Assembly (NCBI GenBank): GCA_014898415.1
Contig: RCTD01000005.1
Span: forward strand, 1,674,001-1,738,000
Source of the DNA: Stromatinia cepivora
Lineage: Eukaryota > Ascomycota > Leotiomycetes > Helotiales > Sclerotiniaceae
DNA length: 64,000 nt
Direction: 5' to 3'
The first letter of the stretch is position 1, and the number at the start of each line of letters is the position of its first letter. The notes beneath the pieces are model-generated. The model worked only from the letters and a program-made list of their open reading frames with translations, was not told where the DNA came from and ran no database searches. Below, one piece after another: positions 25,701 through 39,179 of the stretch. Position numbers and translations under genes: made by a program.

Positions 25701-28290
25701 ATATAAGAATGGATCCTGTTTCGAAAAAGTATATTACTTTCCAAATCCGATACGGATTATATAAATATAAGGTTATACCATTTGGATTAATGAATAATTC
25801 TATAATTTATCAATATTATATAAATGATATTCTATTCGATTATTTAGATGTCTTTTATATAGTATACCTCGACGATATTCTAATCTATTCTGAGAACGAA
25901 AAAGAGCATCAAACTTATATTAAATTAATTCTCAAATGATTAGAAGCCGCTAATTTATAAATAAATCTCAAGAAATATGAATTCAACATTATATATATTA
26001 AGTACTTAGGCTTTATTATCTTTATTAAAGAAATAAAGATGGACCTTGAAAAGATTGAGGTAATTGAGAATTAGATTTTTCCGATAATAATGAAAGGGAT
26101 TCAATCATTTTTTGGTTTTTGTAATTTTTATTGATAGTTTATTAAGGATTATAGTATAATAGCGAAATCTCTTAACGAATTTATTAAAGCAAACATTAAG
26201 TTTATATTCGACAAAGTATACTAAAATGTATTCAATATCTTGAAGAAAAAGCTTATCTCCGCTTTGTTCTTATAATATTATAATCATTAACTCCTTTGTA
26301 TATTCGAAATAGATATATTCGATAGAATAGTTACTAGTATATTATCACAATAATATAACGAAGATTGGTTTCCTGTAGTTTATTTCTCCAAAACTATAAT
26401 TGCCGCTAAACTGAACTACGAAGTTCATAACAAGGAAATACTATCAATCATTCGATCTCTCAATTATTGGAAAACAGAATTCATCAACTCACCATATAAA
26501 ATCAAGATTTATACCGATTATAAAGCCCTCAAATATTTCATGATTATTAAGACTTTTAATGCCCGATAAACTCGCTGGGCAAAAGTTCTAATCGATTATA
26601 ACTTTATTATTATATATCGTTTTGGAAAAGATAACCTTTTCGCCGATGTTTTAACCTGTTAAATCGATGAATTGGATTTCCAGAATTATATCAAAAAGAA
26701 AAATCGCCTTTAGTAGTTTATTAAAAACAATTAAATTGATATCGAAATCATAAGAAAAGCCTTACGAAAGTATTATTCAGATAAAACAATGATTATTAGT
26801 ATCGATTTGAATGAAATCGCTTCTCGATTCGATCTAATTAATTGTATCATCGAAGCAAATAAAATTATAAATAAATTACTAGTATTTAGAATACAAGTTA
26901 TCCAAGATTACAAATATATATTACTCTAAAATGATCTTTTGTTTTATAATGACCGCCTGATGGTACTTGATATTGATAACCTTTGAATTTACTTGATTCG
27001 TGAAGTCCATAATTCCGTTTCCATTGTTTATCCTAATATAAGCAAAATTTACCTTCTATTATTTCAACAATACTATTGATCTAGAATATATAATACCATA
27101 GCCAGATATATACAATTGTCATATCTGTAAATGCAGTTCTGTTTTATATAATCATACCCCCGGTTTATTATATCCATTTCCAATTCCTAATCGAGTATAA
27201 TAATATATCATTATGGACTATTGTAACTTTAATAAGGATAAATATGAATATAATAATATTTTAGTTATTATTGATCAATTGATGAAACAAGCTATCTCTA
27301 TACCTTATTATAAATCAATTGATATTCGAGCTTAAATACAATTATATCTCTATTATGTATATCGATATTATAATCCCTTTGATATTATAGTATCAGATCG
27401 CGATCCTCAATTTATATTACAATTCTGAAAGGAATTCAATTAAATCCTAAAAATCGATCTCAAACTATTTATTACTTATCATCCCCAAATTGATAATCAA
27501 ATTGAGATTTATAATCAATACCTTCAGCAATGATTAAAACTGTTTATTAGTTATTATCAAAACGATTAATTAGAATTCCTATTTATAATAGATTATATAC
27601 AATTTACTCTTCTATACGACTCCTTAGGAAAGTTCACACCCTATGAAACCCTATACAGGCATATACCGAAATGTATATGGAAATGAAAGAAAAACGCTGA
27701 TAAGCCAACAAACGATATGAATATATGTGATACCCGTATATATACAGAACGCAATAGATTAATTTTCGTATAAATAAAAGAAAGTCTATTATATATCCAA
27801 GCCAAGATATCGAAATCCACAAATACTTATTGATATAAGATTGATTTCGATATTAGAGATTATATATAACTTAATATAAAGAGTTATCCTACTTAGAGAT
27901 TATTTAAGAAACTGGACTTCTTAATTCAAGGAAGATTCAAGATTATTGATCGATCTGGAAGCTCTTTCAAATTTGAACTCCCGATTATAATAAAAATTTA
28001 TTCTATTTTCCTTTCAAATCGATTATATAAAGTATATAACAATCCTTTTCCTGATTAAATATTCAAATCATTTTTGTTTATTAATATAATTAATAATTCG
28101 GAATAGAAAATGGAAAAGGTTTTAATAATAAAGAAAACACGAAAAACCCTATTATATAGAATCTCGTAGTTTAATAATAATATCGATCTTATCTGGTATC
28201 CTACTTTCGATTTTAAAACATCATTGTACCTCCTATACGATTTTCATCTGGCCAATCCAATATTGCCTGGTCCTCCCAATCGATTAATTG
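22790..28290 (+). pseudogene. gag-pol of gypsy G2
   Basis: Gag region about 22790-24300, with readable segments ELIEQFVAIYWNLIEIDDAC (from 23587) and an acidic EIEMVQKEAEEFEEY (about 24160-24205). Aspartic protease about 24380-24730: active-site segment near 24430 and ILGRLWLSKTRAKFDY near 24660-24705. Reverse transcriptase 25448-25990, with intact YLDDILIYSEN whose Asp pair is encoded at 25871-25876. RNase H about 26160-26700 (IYTDYKALKYF; YRFGKDNLFADVLT). Integrase about 26990-27620 with VSDRDPQF and NQIEIYNQYLQ supplying Asp and Glu of the D,D,E triad. Chromodomain about 28090-28200, where EKVLIIKKTRKTL stands for the usual EKIL-K-R-TL core. Chromodomains steer integration to heterochromatin, which fits repeated insertion into its own kind. 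Many TAA and TAG stops replace Gln and Trp codons. Confidence 0.85.
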
Positions 28291-28629
28291 GTTGAATAAA
28301 GCTTTATGAAAATGGAAAGGATAATTATAATTATATAGATAATGATTCATTTATAAAATCAAGGAAAAAAAAAGTATTCTTCAATATAGCAGATTAAATG
28401 TTATGATTTTATAATGATATATATGTATATGATTATGAAAGGATCGAAAACCTATACAAATTCGAAAGAATTTGATTGTATATATATATAGCCCGAATTC
28501 TATATAATAGACGAATTATCACCATCAAGATAATACAAAGGTAATATATTTCAAAAACTTATGTTTATAATTATTTCAAAAATCATACAAAAGGAAGCTT
28601 GAATATAATAAGAACGAAATATAATATCA

Positions 28630-28960
28630 TCCTTATCGATTTTATTTAATTTGATCGATTTAGTCAATTTGGTTGATTAACTTGATCGATTTCGGAATTA
28701 ATTATATTAACCATCCATCATCATTATACTATAATTCAATTTCCTTCCCTTTTCTATTAAAGCTTTTTTCTTTCAGAGGTTCCCCAAATCAAGGAGAATA
28801 TAAATCAATATTAATTTAATCAATTGATGAATGATTTGATCGATTTGGTCAATTCATTCGTCATTTTGATCAATTTGGTCGATTAATTTGATCGATTTGG
28901 TCAATTTCCAGTAAATTAACCAAATCAACCAAAATAACCAATCTAATTAATTTAAAGCTT
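28630..28960 (+). repeat. array of TTTGRTCRATT motifs with an inverted half
   Basis: Between the chromodomain and the polypurine tract of G2 lie many copies of an 11-13 bp motif (TTTGATCGATT, TTTGGTCAATT). They are followed after TTTCCAGTAA by the same motif in inverted orientation (AACCAAATCAACC). The same array is at about 32810-33120 (G3), 40190-40520 (G4) and 47010-47310 (G1). RNA of this region could form a long imperfect hairpin. Confidence 0.8.
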
Positions 28961-29052
28961 ATAAATCTTCACAAAACCTGATTTTCGATGAAATAACAAT
29001 AGAACAAAGGAATGAAATATTCGAGGGCGAGTTTTTCCGAAAGGAGAAGTAG

Positions 29053-29334
29053 TATTATGAATCGTGAACTATAGGAGACTAATTATATGATACCTTTTAT
29101 CTTTTATATCAATTTATAAATTAATCATCTATATATATACATTACGAATCATAAAATTTAATATAGTAAAATAGTAACCCTAATAACGTTTACACACAAC
29201 CCTGCAGTCCACAAATGAGTATTTGTGTATATATATCTAATCGCTCCTTACAAGCTATAGTTCTTCAGTTATAGATTCTAAAGAATATAATTGACCCTGT
29301 TTATTCAGCTCTACTACGGCTCTTGTGCGTCACA
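29053..29334 (+). repeat. 3' LTR of gypsy G2
   Basis: 282 bp; its first ~130 bases are RIP-mutated (start TATTATGAATCG), while its last ~130 bases are ancestral and end CTCTTGTGCGTCACA. Confidence 0.9.
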
Positions 29335-29339
29335 ATAAT

Positions 29340-30739
29340 GAAATCTTTTAATAAATTTATTAAAGCAAATATTAAATTTGTATTCAACAAAATATACCAA
29401 AACGCATTCAATATCTTAAAGAAAAAACTCATCTCCATTTTACTTCTATAATATTATAATCATCGATTCCCTTATATATTCGAAATAAATATATCCAATA
29501 AAATAATTACTAATATATTATTACAATAATATAATAAAGATTAATTACTTATAATTTATTTCTTCAAAACTATAATTATTATTAAACTGAATTATAAAAT
29601 TCACAATAAAGAAATATTATCAATTATTCGATCTTTCAATTATTAGAAAACAAAACTTACTGGTTTATTATATAAAATCAAAATTTATATTGATTACAAA
29701 ACCCTTGAATATTTTATAATTATTAAAATCTTTAATATCTAATAAATTCATTGAATAAAAATATTAATCAATTATAACTTTATTATTATATATCATTCTA
29801 AGAAGAATAATTCTTTATTGATACCTTAATCTATCAAATTAATAAATTAGATCTTCAAAATTATATTAAAAAAAAGAATCGTTTTTAACAATTTATTAAA
29901 AATAATCAAATTGATATCGAAATTATAAAAAAACCTTACAAAAATATTATTCAAATGAAATAATAATTATTAATATCAATTTAAATAAAATCGCTTTTTG
30001 ATTCAATCTAATTAATTATATTATCGAAACAAATAAAATTATAAATAATTTATTAACATTTAAAATATAAATTATTTAAAATCACAAATATATATTATTC
30101 CAAAATAATCTCTTATTTTACAATAATCATTTGATAATACTCGATATCAATAACCTTTGAATTTATCTAATTCGCAAAATCTATAATTCTGTTTTTATTA
30201 TTTATTTTAATATAAACAAAATCTATGTTTTATTATTTCAATAATATTATTAATTTAAAATATATAATATTATAATCAGATATATATACAAATATAATTC
30301 TATTCTATACAATTATACCCCTGATCTATTGTATCCATTTTCAATTCCTAATCGAATATAATAATATATTATTATGGATTATTATAATTTTAATAAAGAT
30401 AAATACAAATATAATAATATTTAAATTATTATTGATTGATTAATAAAACAAACTATCTTTATACTTTATTACAAATTAATCAATATTCAAATTCAAATAT
30501 AATTATATCTTTATTATATATATCGATATTATAGTTTCTTTAATATTATAATATCAGATTATAATCCTTAATTTATATTATAATTCTAAAAGGAATTCAA
30601 TCAAATCCTAAAAATCAATTTCAAATTATTTATTATTTATTATCCTCAAATCGATAATCAAATTAAGATTTATAATTAGTACCTTTAATAATAATTAAGA
30701 TTATTTATTAATTATTATCAAAACAATTGATTAGAATTC
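29340..30739 (+). pseudogene. G1 RNase H-integrase fragment
   Basis: Colinear with 26165-27578 of G2, but with far more stops and A+T. Ends abruptly at the G3 boundary in the sequence TAGAATTC; the next 569 bases expected from G2 are absent. Confidence 0.85.
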
Positions 30740-30818
30740 TGTGACGCACAAGAGCCGTAGTAGAGCTGAATAAACAGGGTCAATTATGTTCCTTAGAATC
30801 TACAATTGAAGAACTATG

Positions 30819-30968
30819 TGTCACGAGATACACGTGATCGCGTCCGATCGGGCTAGTACGATACTAAGCTTCGAGCCGATCATATATATAGCTTTGTAGC
30901 ACACTTTTTTTAGCTCTGTAGCTTTTAATTCTAAGGTTGATCTTTAAACGTTCATTGGGTTCGTCACA
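30819..30968 (+). repeat. 5' LTR of gag-only element C
   Basis: 150 bp, close to ancestral; starts TGTCACGAGATACACGTGAT and ends TTCGTCACA. Confidence 0.9.
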
Positions 30969-31229
30969 TTATTAAAAGCTTTTTCAGATAAGAAATGGAA
31001 TAACATCTGTATATACTTATATATACTCCGTTTGCTTTTATCTAAGCACATGCTCCTGCTCTTTCGCTTGTACATGGATCTTTTTGATATTATTCGAAGG
31101 TGTTGTCTTTTTTTTTACCCTTAATTTCTAAGTTATAAATTACAATTCGATAAACCTTGCAATTACAAAACTTCATAACGAAATGATTCGTTAACGGGAT
31201 GAAATCTCATTCCTATATTCCCTAATTCT

Positions 31230-32270
31230 CGAATACACTCTTGCTACTCATACTTCTTCTTATCCGAAATCCTCTCTCCTTAATCCTGAAAAGTTCAATG
31301 ATAGTTTTCAAAAGTTCGATATTTGGCTTCCCTCGATTCGAACGAAATTACAAGTAGATGGCACTACGATTGGCGATTCTATAATTCAATTTTATTATGT
31401 TTATCTCAATCTCGAATCTTATATACAAGCTATAATATTACCTTAGTTTTCTTCTCTTAATTAAAACGTTCCTTTAGATTATACAACGATTCTAGATCAA
31501 CTTATATATATTTATAACAATCCGAATAAAATTCAAAAAACTAAAGATAAACTATTCATTCTCAAACAAAGAATCGATTCTTTATATATTTATATTGCAA
31601 AGTTCGAAAGAACTTTTTACGAAGTCAAAGATCAGAATTAGCCCGATTCGAATAAGATCTTAACCTTTTGTAATGAACTCAATGTTATTCTTAGAAATCG
31701 TTTTTTTCAATAGCTTTCTTTTCCCTGCTTTTATCCCGATTTTGTTTAGGTCATATAACAATTAGCTACTTATACAACAAATGGATTCTCTGTATCATCC
31801 TACTCTAATGAACTTAAAATCCTATATATATTACAGAATCCATTCCATTCTTGGAACTATAATCTAATGGATGTTAACAATCTTAATGTTATTAATACCT
31901 TTAGCTCTTTTGATACCCAATCAGATAAGTCCAATCGTACCTTGATTTTACCCTGTATATAAGTACCCGAGTTTTCCTCTTCTGAAAGAATTCTTTTGTA
32001 TAAACAAAATAAATATATACAATATAGAAGTATCTTTTATTAGATACAAGTTTATCCGTTAGATCTGTATTAAGGAATCCGAGATCGATAAAAGTCTGTT
32101 CCGGTTATTATATTGATTACTAAATTCGAAAACGATGATGATAAAGATCTAGAAAAGATGATCAATAACCGATATTTTGAAGATCGCTTGGAGGAGATAC
32201 ATGGTATAATGGATACGTATTCGTTGGCTGTAATGCATATTTTGTATCAGGTATTTTTAGAAAAAAACGA
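31230..32270 (+). pseudogene. gag-like gene of gag-only element C
   Basis: Same gag as in copy B, but with the 117-bp segment present: after NPEKFNDSFQKFDIWLPS comes IRTKLQVDGTTIGDS and YVYLNLESYIQA (about 31285-31435), the start of the capsid fold in fungal gag proteins. The downstream DQLI-like segment and the acidic tail (ENDDDKDLEKMINNRYFED, about 32120-32185) are also recognisable. Stops interrupt it. Confidence 0.75.
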
Positions 32271-32343
32271 TTAATGATCATTTTGTATTTAATTCATTCG
32301 TTTAAAATGAATTCGAAGCGAATTCTTCAGAAGGAGGGGGTAG

Positions 32344-32493
32344 TGTTACAAGATATATATGATCGTGTCCGATCGGGCTAGTACAGTACTAAGCTTCGAG
32401 CCAATCATATATATAGCTTTGTAGTACATTCTTTTTAGCTCTGTAACTTTTAATTCTAAGGTTGATCTTTAAACGCTCGTTGGGTTCGTCACA
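32344..32493 (+). repeat. 3' LTR of gag-only element C
   Basis: 150 bp; start mutated to TGTTACAAGATATATATGAT, end intact. Confidence 0.9.
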
Positions 32494-33449
32494 CTATGGC
32501 TCGTAAGGAGCGACTAGATATATATATATAAATACCCATTTGTAGGCTACAGGGTTGTATATATGCATTATTAGGGTTATTATTTTACTATATTAAATTA
32601 TATAATTCGTAATGTATATATATAGATGATCAATTTATAAATTGATATAAAAGATAAAAGATATTATATGATTAGCCTCCTATAATTTACGATTTATAAT
32701 ACTATCTTTCCCTTCGGAAAAGCTCGTTTTCGAGCGTTTCACTCCTTTGTTCCATTACTATTTCATCGAAAACCAGGTTTTGTGAAGGTTTATGAACTCT
32801 AAATCAATTAGATTAATCATTTTGGTTGATTTGGTCAATTTACTGGAAATTGATCAAATTGACCAAAATAATCGACCAAATTAACCAAAATGATGAATGA
32901 ATTGATCAAATCGATCAAATTGTTCATCAATTAATTAAATTAATATTGATTCGTATTTTTCTTGATTTAGAGAACCTTTGAAAAGAAAAAGTTTCAATAG
33001 AAAAGGGAAAGAGATTGAATTATAATATAATGATAATGGATGGTTAATATAATTAATTCCAAAATCGACCAAATTAATCGATTAAATTGACTAAATCAAT
33101 CAAATTGAACGAAATCGATAGAGGTAATATTATATTTCGTTTTTACTATATTTAAACTTCCCTTTATATGATTTTTGAAATAATTATAAGTATAAGTTTT
33201 TGAAATATATTGCCCTTGTATTATTTTAATAATGACAACTTATCTATTATATAGAGTTCGGGCTATATATATATATAATCAAATTCCCTCGAATTTATAT
33301 GGGTTTTTAATCCTTTCATAATTGTATACATATATATTATTATAAAATCATAACATTTAATTTGCTATATTGAAGAATACTTTTCTTTCCCTTGATTTTA
33401 TAAATGAATTGTTATCTATATGATTATAATTATCCTTTTTGTTTTTATA

Positions 33450-36400
33450 AAGCTTTATTTAATTAATTAATCGATTAAAAGGACCAGGTAATATTGGATT
33501 GACCAGATGAAAATTGTGTAAGAGATGTAATGATGTTTTAAGATCGGAAACAGAATATTAAATAAAATCGATATTATTATTAAATTACGAAACTCTGTAT
33601 AATAGAGTTTTTCATATTTTCTTTATTATTAGGACCTTCTTTATTTTCTATTCCGAATTATTAGTTATATTAATAGACAGAGGTAATTCGAATATCTGAT
33701 CAGGAAAAGAATCATCATATATTTTACATAATCGATCTGGAGGGAAAACAGGATGAATTTTTATTATAATCGGGAATTCGAACTTAAAAGAGCTTTTAGA
33801 TCGATTAATGATCTTGAATCTTTTTTGAATTAGGAAGTCCAGTTTCTTAAATGATTTTTGGATAAAATAACTCTTTATATTAAGCTATATATAATTTTTG
33901 ATATCGAAATCGATTTTATATCGATAAATATTCATGGATTTCGATATCTTGGTTTAGATATATAATAAACCTTCTTTCGTTCACACAAAAGTTAATCTAT
34001 TATATTCTATATATATACAGATATTATATATATTTATATCATCTATTAGCTTACTAATATCTTCCTTCTATTCCCATATATATTTTGATATATATTTGTA
34101 TAAGATTTTGTAGGGTATAAGTCTTTCTAAAGAGTTATATAGAAGAGTAAATTGTATATAATCTATTATAAATAGGAATTCTAATTAATTGTTTTGATAA
34201 TAATTAATAAACAATTTTAATCATTGTTGAAGGTATTGATTATAAATCTCAATTTGATTATCAATTTGAGAATGATAAGTAATAAATAGTTTGAGATTAG
34301 TTTCTAGGATTTGGCTGAATTCCTTTCAGAATTGTAATATGAATTGAAAACTGCGATTTAATATTATAATGTTAAGGGAATTATAATATTGATATATATG
34401 GTAGAAATATAATTGTATTTGAATTCGAGTATTGATTGATTTGTGATAAGGTATAAAAATAATTTGTTTTATTAATCGATCAATAATAATTAAAATATTG
34501 TTATATCCGTATTTATTTTTATTAAAGTTGTAATAATCTATAATAATATATTGCTATATTTGATTAGGAATTGAAAATGGATACAATAAACCAGGGATAC
34601 AATTATATGGAATAGAATTGTATTTGCAAATATAACAATTATGTATATATCTGATTACAATATTATACATTCTGGGTTAATAATATTATTGAGATAATAA
34701 AAGATAGATTTTACTTATATTAGAATAAACAATGAAAACGAAATTATAGGTTTCATGAATTAGATAAGTTCGAAGATTATCGATATCAAATATTACCAAA
34801 TAGTTATTATAAAGTAAAAGGTTATTTTAGAGTGATATATATTTGTAACCTTAAATAACTTGTATTCTGAATATTAATAAGCTATCTATAGTTTTATTTG
34901 CTTCGATAATATAATTAATTAGATCGAATCGAAAAGCGATTTTATTCAAATCGATAATAATAATCATTGTTTCGTTTGAATAATGTTTTTGTAAAACTTT
35001 TCTTATAATTTCGATATCAATTTGGTTGTCTTTAATAAATTATTGAAGGCGATTCTTCTTCTTAATATAATTCTGAAAATTCAATTTGTTGATCTAATAA
35101 ATTAAAACGTCAACAAAAAGTTATTTTTTTTAGAGCGATATATAATGATGAAATTATAATCGATTAGAATTTTTGCCCAACAAACTTATCGAGTATTGAA
35201 AATTTTGATAATTATGAAATATTCAAGGGCCTTATAATCGATATAAATCTTGATTTTATATGGTGAACCGGTGAATTCCGTTTTCCAATAATTGAAAGAT
35301 CGAATGATTGATAGCATTTCCTTATTATGAATTTCATAGTTCAGTTCAACGATAACCATAATTTTGGAGAAATAAATTATAGGAAATTAATCTTCGCCAT
35401 ATTGTTATAATAATATATTAACAATTACCTTATCAAATGCATTTGTTTCGAATATATAGGGAAATCAGTGATTATAGTATTGTAGGAGTAGAGCAGAAAT
35501 AAACTTTTTCTTCAAAATATTGAATGCGTTTTGGCATACTTCGTCGAATACGAATTTAATATTTGCTTTAATAAATTCATTAAAAGGTTTCATTATTATA
35601 TTATAATCTTTAATGAACCATCAATAAAAATTGCAAAAACCAAAGAATAATTAAATCCTTTTTATTATTATTGGAAAGGTTCAATTTTCAATTACCTTAA
35701 TCTTTTTAGGGTTCACCTTTATTCCTTTAATAAAAATAATAAAGCCCAAGTATTTAGTATATATAATATTGAATTCATATTTCTTAAGATCCACTTGTAG
35801 ATTAACGGCTTTTAATTGTTCGAGAATTAGTTTAATATAAATTTGATACTCTTCTTCGTTTTTGGAATAGATTAGAATATTGTTGAAATATATTATACAG
35901 AAGATATCTAAATAATCGAATAGAATATCATTTATATAACACTAATAAATTACAGAACTATTCGTTAATCCGAATGATACAATCTTGTATTTATATGATC
36001 CGTATCGGGTTCAAAAGGTAATATACTCTTTCGAAATAGGATCTATTCTTATATAATAAAAAGTTTGACGAATATCGAATTTGGTAAAGATCTTAATATT
36101 GGAAAGCCAAAAAAGCATTTCATCGATTAAAAAAAGGGGATACCGATTTTTATACATTAAGGAATTTGATAATCTGAAGTTTATATAGAATCTCAAACTA
36201 TTATTAAGTTTCTTAACGAATAGAATGGGTACAGTATAAAAAGCTTAATTGAATTCAATGAAACCTTTGCTGAAGTTATCCATAATATATTCTTTAACAA
36301 TTTTTAATTATTTTAGGGATATCTTATAAAGCAGATTATAATACAAAGCTTATTCTCTTTTGTCTTTCAATATGATTTTATAATTATAAAATCAATTAGA

Positions 36401-39000
36401 AGATAAGATATTTGATTTATACTTAGAAAAGGCTTAATGATATTATCGATATTTAAATGATATTTCAAATTTTGAATCGATTTCGATCAATATTCGATTG
36501 AATTTCTTTCAAACTTTTATATTCTTGAATTCGATTAAAGCAATCAATACTCTTTCTTTTGTATATTGTTCGTTTTATTGGGAGTTTATTATATTATCGA
36601 ATTCTTTCAAAGTAATAATAAAGAGTTCAGTTTATTTATCTTTTTTATATTCTAATTGGAATTTATCAGGTTTGAATGTATATAGATCGAGGATTTCGGA
36701 TGATATACAGAGAAGGTATTTATAGATTTATAATAGTGATATAGTTGGTTGGGAAAAAAGTGGATTGAATTTGAAAGGAATGGGGATTTCTTTTTTTTCA
36801 ACAAAAGTTTATATTACATTTATATTTGAAGGTTCTTATTGTACATCATCAATTACGATTGATCTGCTCAATTGTAAATCTCTTCGATTTCAATATTCTT
36901 CGAATTGATTATCTTATTGATTAATATCTTATTGAATTAATCGATTGATCTTTTATTTATAAAGAGATGATTAAATAACAAAAAGATTATTCGAATAGAA
37001 GATAATACGAGATTTCTCTTTAAACCATTCGAAATATTGATTAAAGCAATCGAATTTCGTTTAAATCTTTGATAATCAAAATCTACCTAAAATAATATTA
37101 TAACTTTCTAATTCAGTAATAAAGAAAAAAACAAAGAATTGTTTATAATCATCGATCGTTAAATTAAAGAATATGAAATGGGTAATGGCATAACCTTGTA
37201 CATTATTATACCCTTTAACTTCAATTGAAGTTTCAAATAGTATAATTCTTGATTTAAATATAGAAAATAAACAAATAAGGAATATAATATTAATAAAAAC
37301 GAATCTATTTACTTTAAAATCAATAAATATTTTTGATCAATAAATATAATCATTTTTCGAAAGATTATAAGAAAGAATAAATATTTCTCCTTCTATAAGT
37401 TTAATTAGATTAAGAAATCTTATATCCTATATAACATTTAAAATGGAAATAGAATCTAAATATTTAGTTTTAAACGCTTTCTTTTTTTAAGCAAATATTC
37501 TGTATAACTTTAGTTGTAGCTTTTAGGCTGAAATCTTCTTCAACATCCTGATATTCTTTGAATTCTTTTATTTCTTTTTATATTATTTCGATCTCATTAA
37601 AGTTATCGATATAAGGTATCAATGTATATATTGTTTTAGGAGAAGGAGAAGGTAACGAATGTTTAAAGTTCGAATAGTTATTGGATATAGTGGGGCCAGT
37701 ATATCCGAAAAAAATATTCCAAGGCGGAAATAGTTTCGGGAATATAGAGGTTCCAAAATTGAAGTTATTAAAGCTTTGAAAGGGTTATAAAGGATTTATA
37801 ATAATTGTTGATTTGTAAATAACTATAAGGGTTTCTTGATTAATATAATATCGATTTCGTTTTTGTAATGAAACTTCGTTTTGATTTATTTTAATGAGTA
37901 TATTTATGAGTTCTTCTATAATTTTGTAATCCTTGATAAATATTGCTATCATTTATAAAAGAAAATCAGAAATCTTCTATTCGAGATCCCTGAAATAAAA
38001 TCTTATCATTAATAATCTCCATTTAAATAACAAATAATCTGAACTTCCTATATTATTCTAAGAAATTATTATATCGAATTGTATTAAACATAACCTATAT
38101 CTTATATTAAAAACGAGTATCATCAATTTCAACCGGGTTCCGATAAATCACTACAAACTATTCAACCAATTCGAATACTATGAGTCGGGGCACTCGTATA
38201 TAAAGAGTATAACAATATATTTATACTTCTGATTCGATTTGATTGATTATATATACACAATATTATATTTTATTTTTAAATAATATAATATATAATTTGA
38301 ATCGTTCTATAACTAATAATTACTATAAACTAATTTTAGATTTAATATTATTACTAAATTTAATAATAAGATTTATAGATTTTGATATATATATATCTTA
38401 CTACAAATTATAATTGATATAAGAATACAATCTTGACCAATTAAATTGACTTTTTGAATAAAGGAATCCCTGATTATTAAATGAATCATTATTTCCTAAA
38501 AAAAAAGGAGAATCTTTGAAAAGCTCCGAATAATCAAATTGTTTAAATCAAAGTTTTCTTCTTTTGACTTCAGGATCTTCGGGTTTGCTTAGATAAAGAT
38601 CCTTGGGTTTCGATTAAAAAAATAAAGAGAATCCCAAATACTATTATTGACTTGAATACTTATATAAATATCATTTGGGGTTTAGAAAGAAATTGCATTA
38701 TTACAAAACTCGTTATCATTATAACTTTCAATTATCGATTCTTCTTTTTCAAATTCATAATTATTATATAAAGATCTTATAATTATAATAATAGTTCAAA
38801 AAAAGCAATTGAATTATTAAAAACATTGGCTTTATATATTGGAATCTTTTCTTTACTAGTTTTCTTTTTTTTAATAGTAATATTATTTAATCCTATATTT
38901 ATATTTTCTTCGAAGAATTGTTGAAATAATTGAGAAGAAGGAGAGAGTTCTTTAGAATATACTTTCGAAGATTCGGAGTATATAGAAGAAGGAGTTTGTT
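33450..39000 (-). pseudogene. gag-pol of gypsy G3
   Basis: Decayed minus-strand reading of the family gag-pol, colinear with G2. The clearest open stretch is the fingers-palm part of reverse transcriptase at 36011-36196 (FYINFRLSN, LFLIDEMLFWLSNIKIFTKF). Elsewhere stops break the frame every few tens of codons. The catalytic YLDD site has been altered (about 35875-35890). Confidence 0.78.
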
Positions 39001-39179
39001 GTATTATAAAAATGATAATATACTTCTAAAAGGATTTATCTTCATCAACTAAATTAGAATAGATCTTCTTCCTTTGGATGTAATATTCATAAAAGTTCAC
39101 CTAAGAAGGTATTATTAAAATGAAGTATTATTTAAAAGATTATTAAATAATTAAACATTTGTAAATGAATTGTAAATAA

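Larger units (their letters stand above)
22293..29334 (+). mobile_element. Ty3/gypsy chromovirus copy G2, complete but dead
   Basis: A 7042-bp element with 282-bp LTRs (22293-22574 and 29053-29334) and the exact TSD ATAAT (22288-22292 and 29335-29339). It is inserted in the RT to RNase H linker of G1, a copy of the same family. It shows the domain order gag, protease, RT, RNase H, integrase, chromodomain, then an array of TTTGRTCRATT motifs, a polypurine tract (CGAAAGGAGAAG, ending near 29049) and the 3' LTR. No primer-binding site starting with TGG follows the 5' LTR. It is the best copy for building a consensus. Confidence 0.92.
30819..32493 (+). mobile_element. gag-only short LTR retrotransposon, copy C, inside an LTR of G3
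   Basis: A 1675-bp element with 150-bp LTRs (30819-30968 and 32344-32493) and the exact TSD CTATG (30814-30818 and 32494-32498), inserted in the 3' LTR of G3. The polypurine tract CAGAAGGAGGGGG ends near 32340. It is the innermost, and therefore youngest, layer that can be ordered at this site. Confidence 0.92.
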
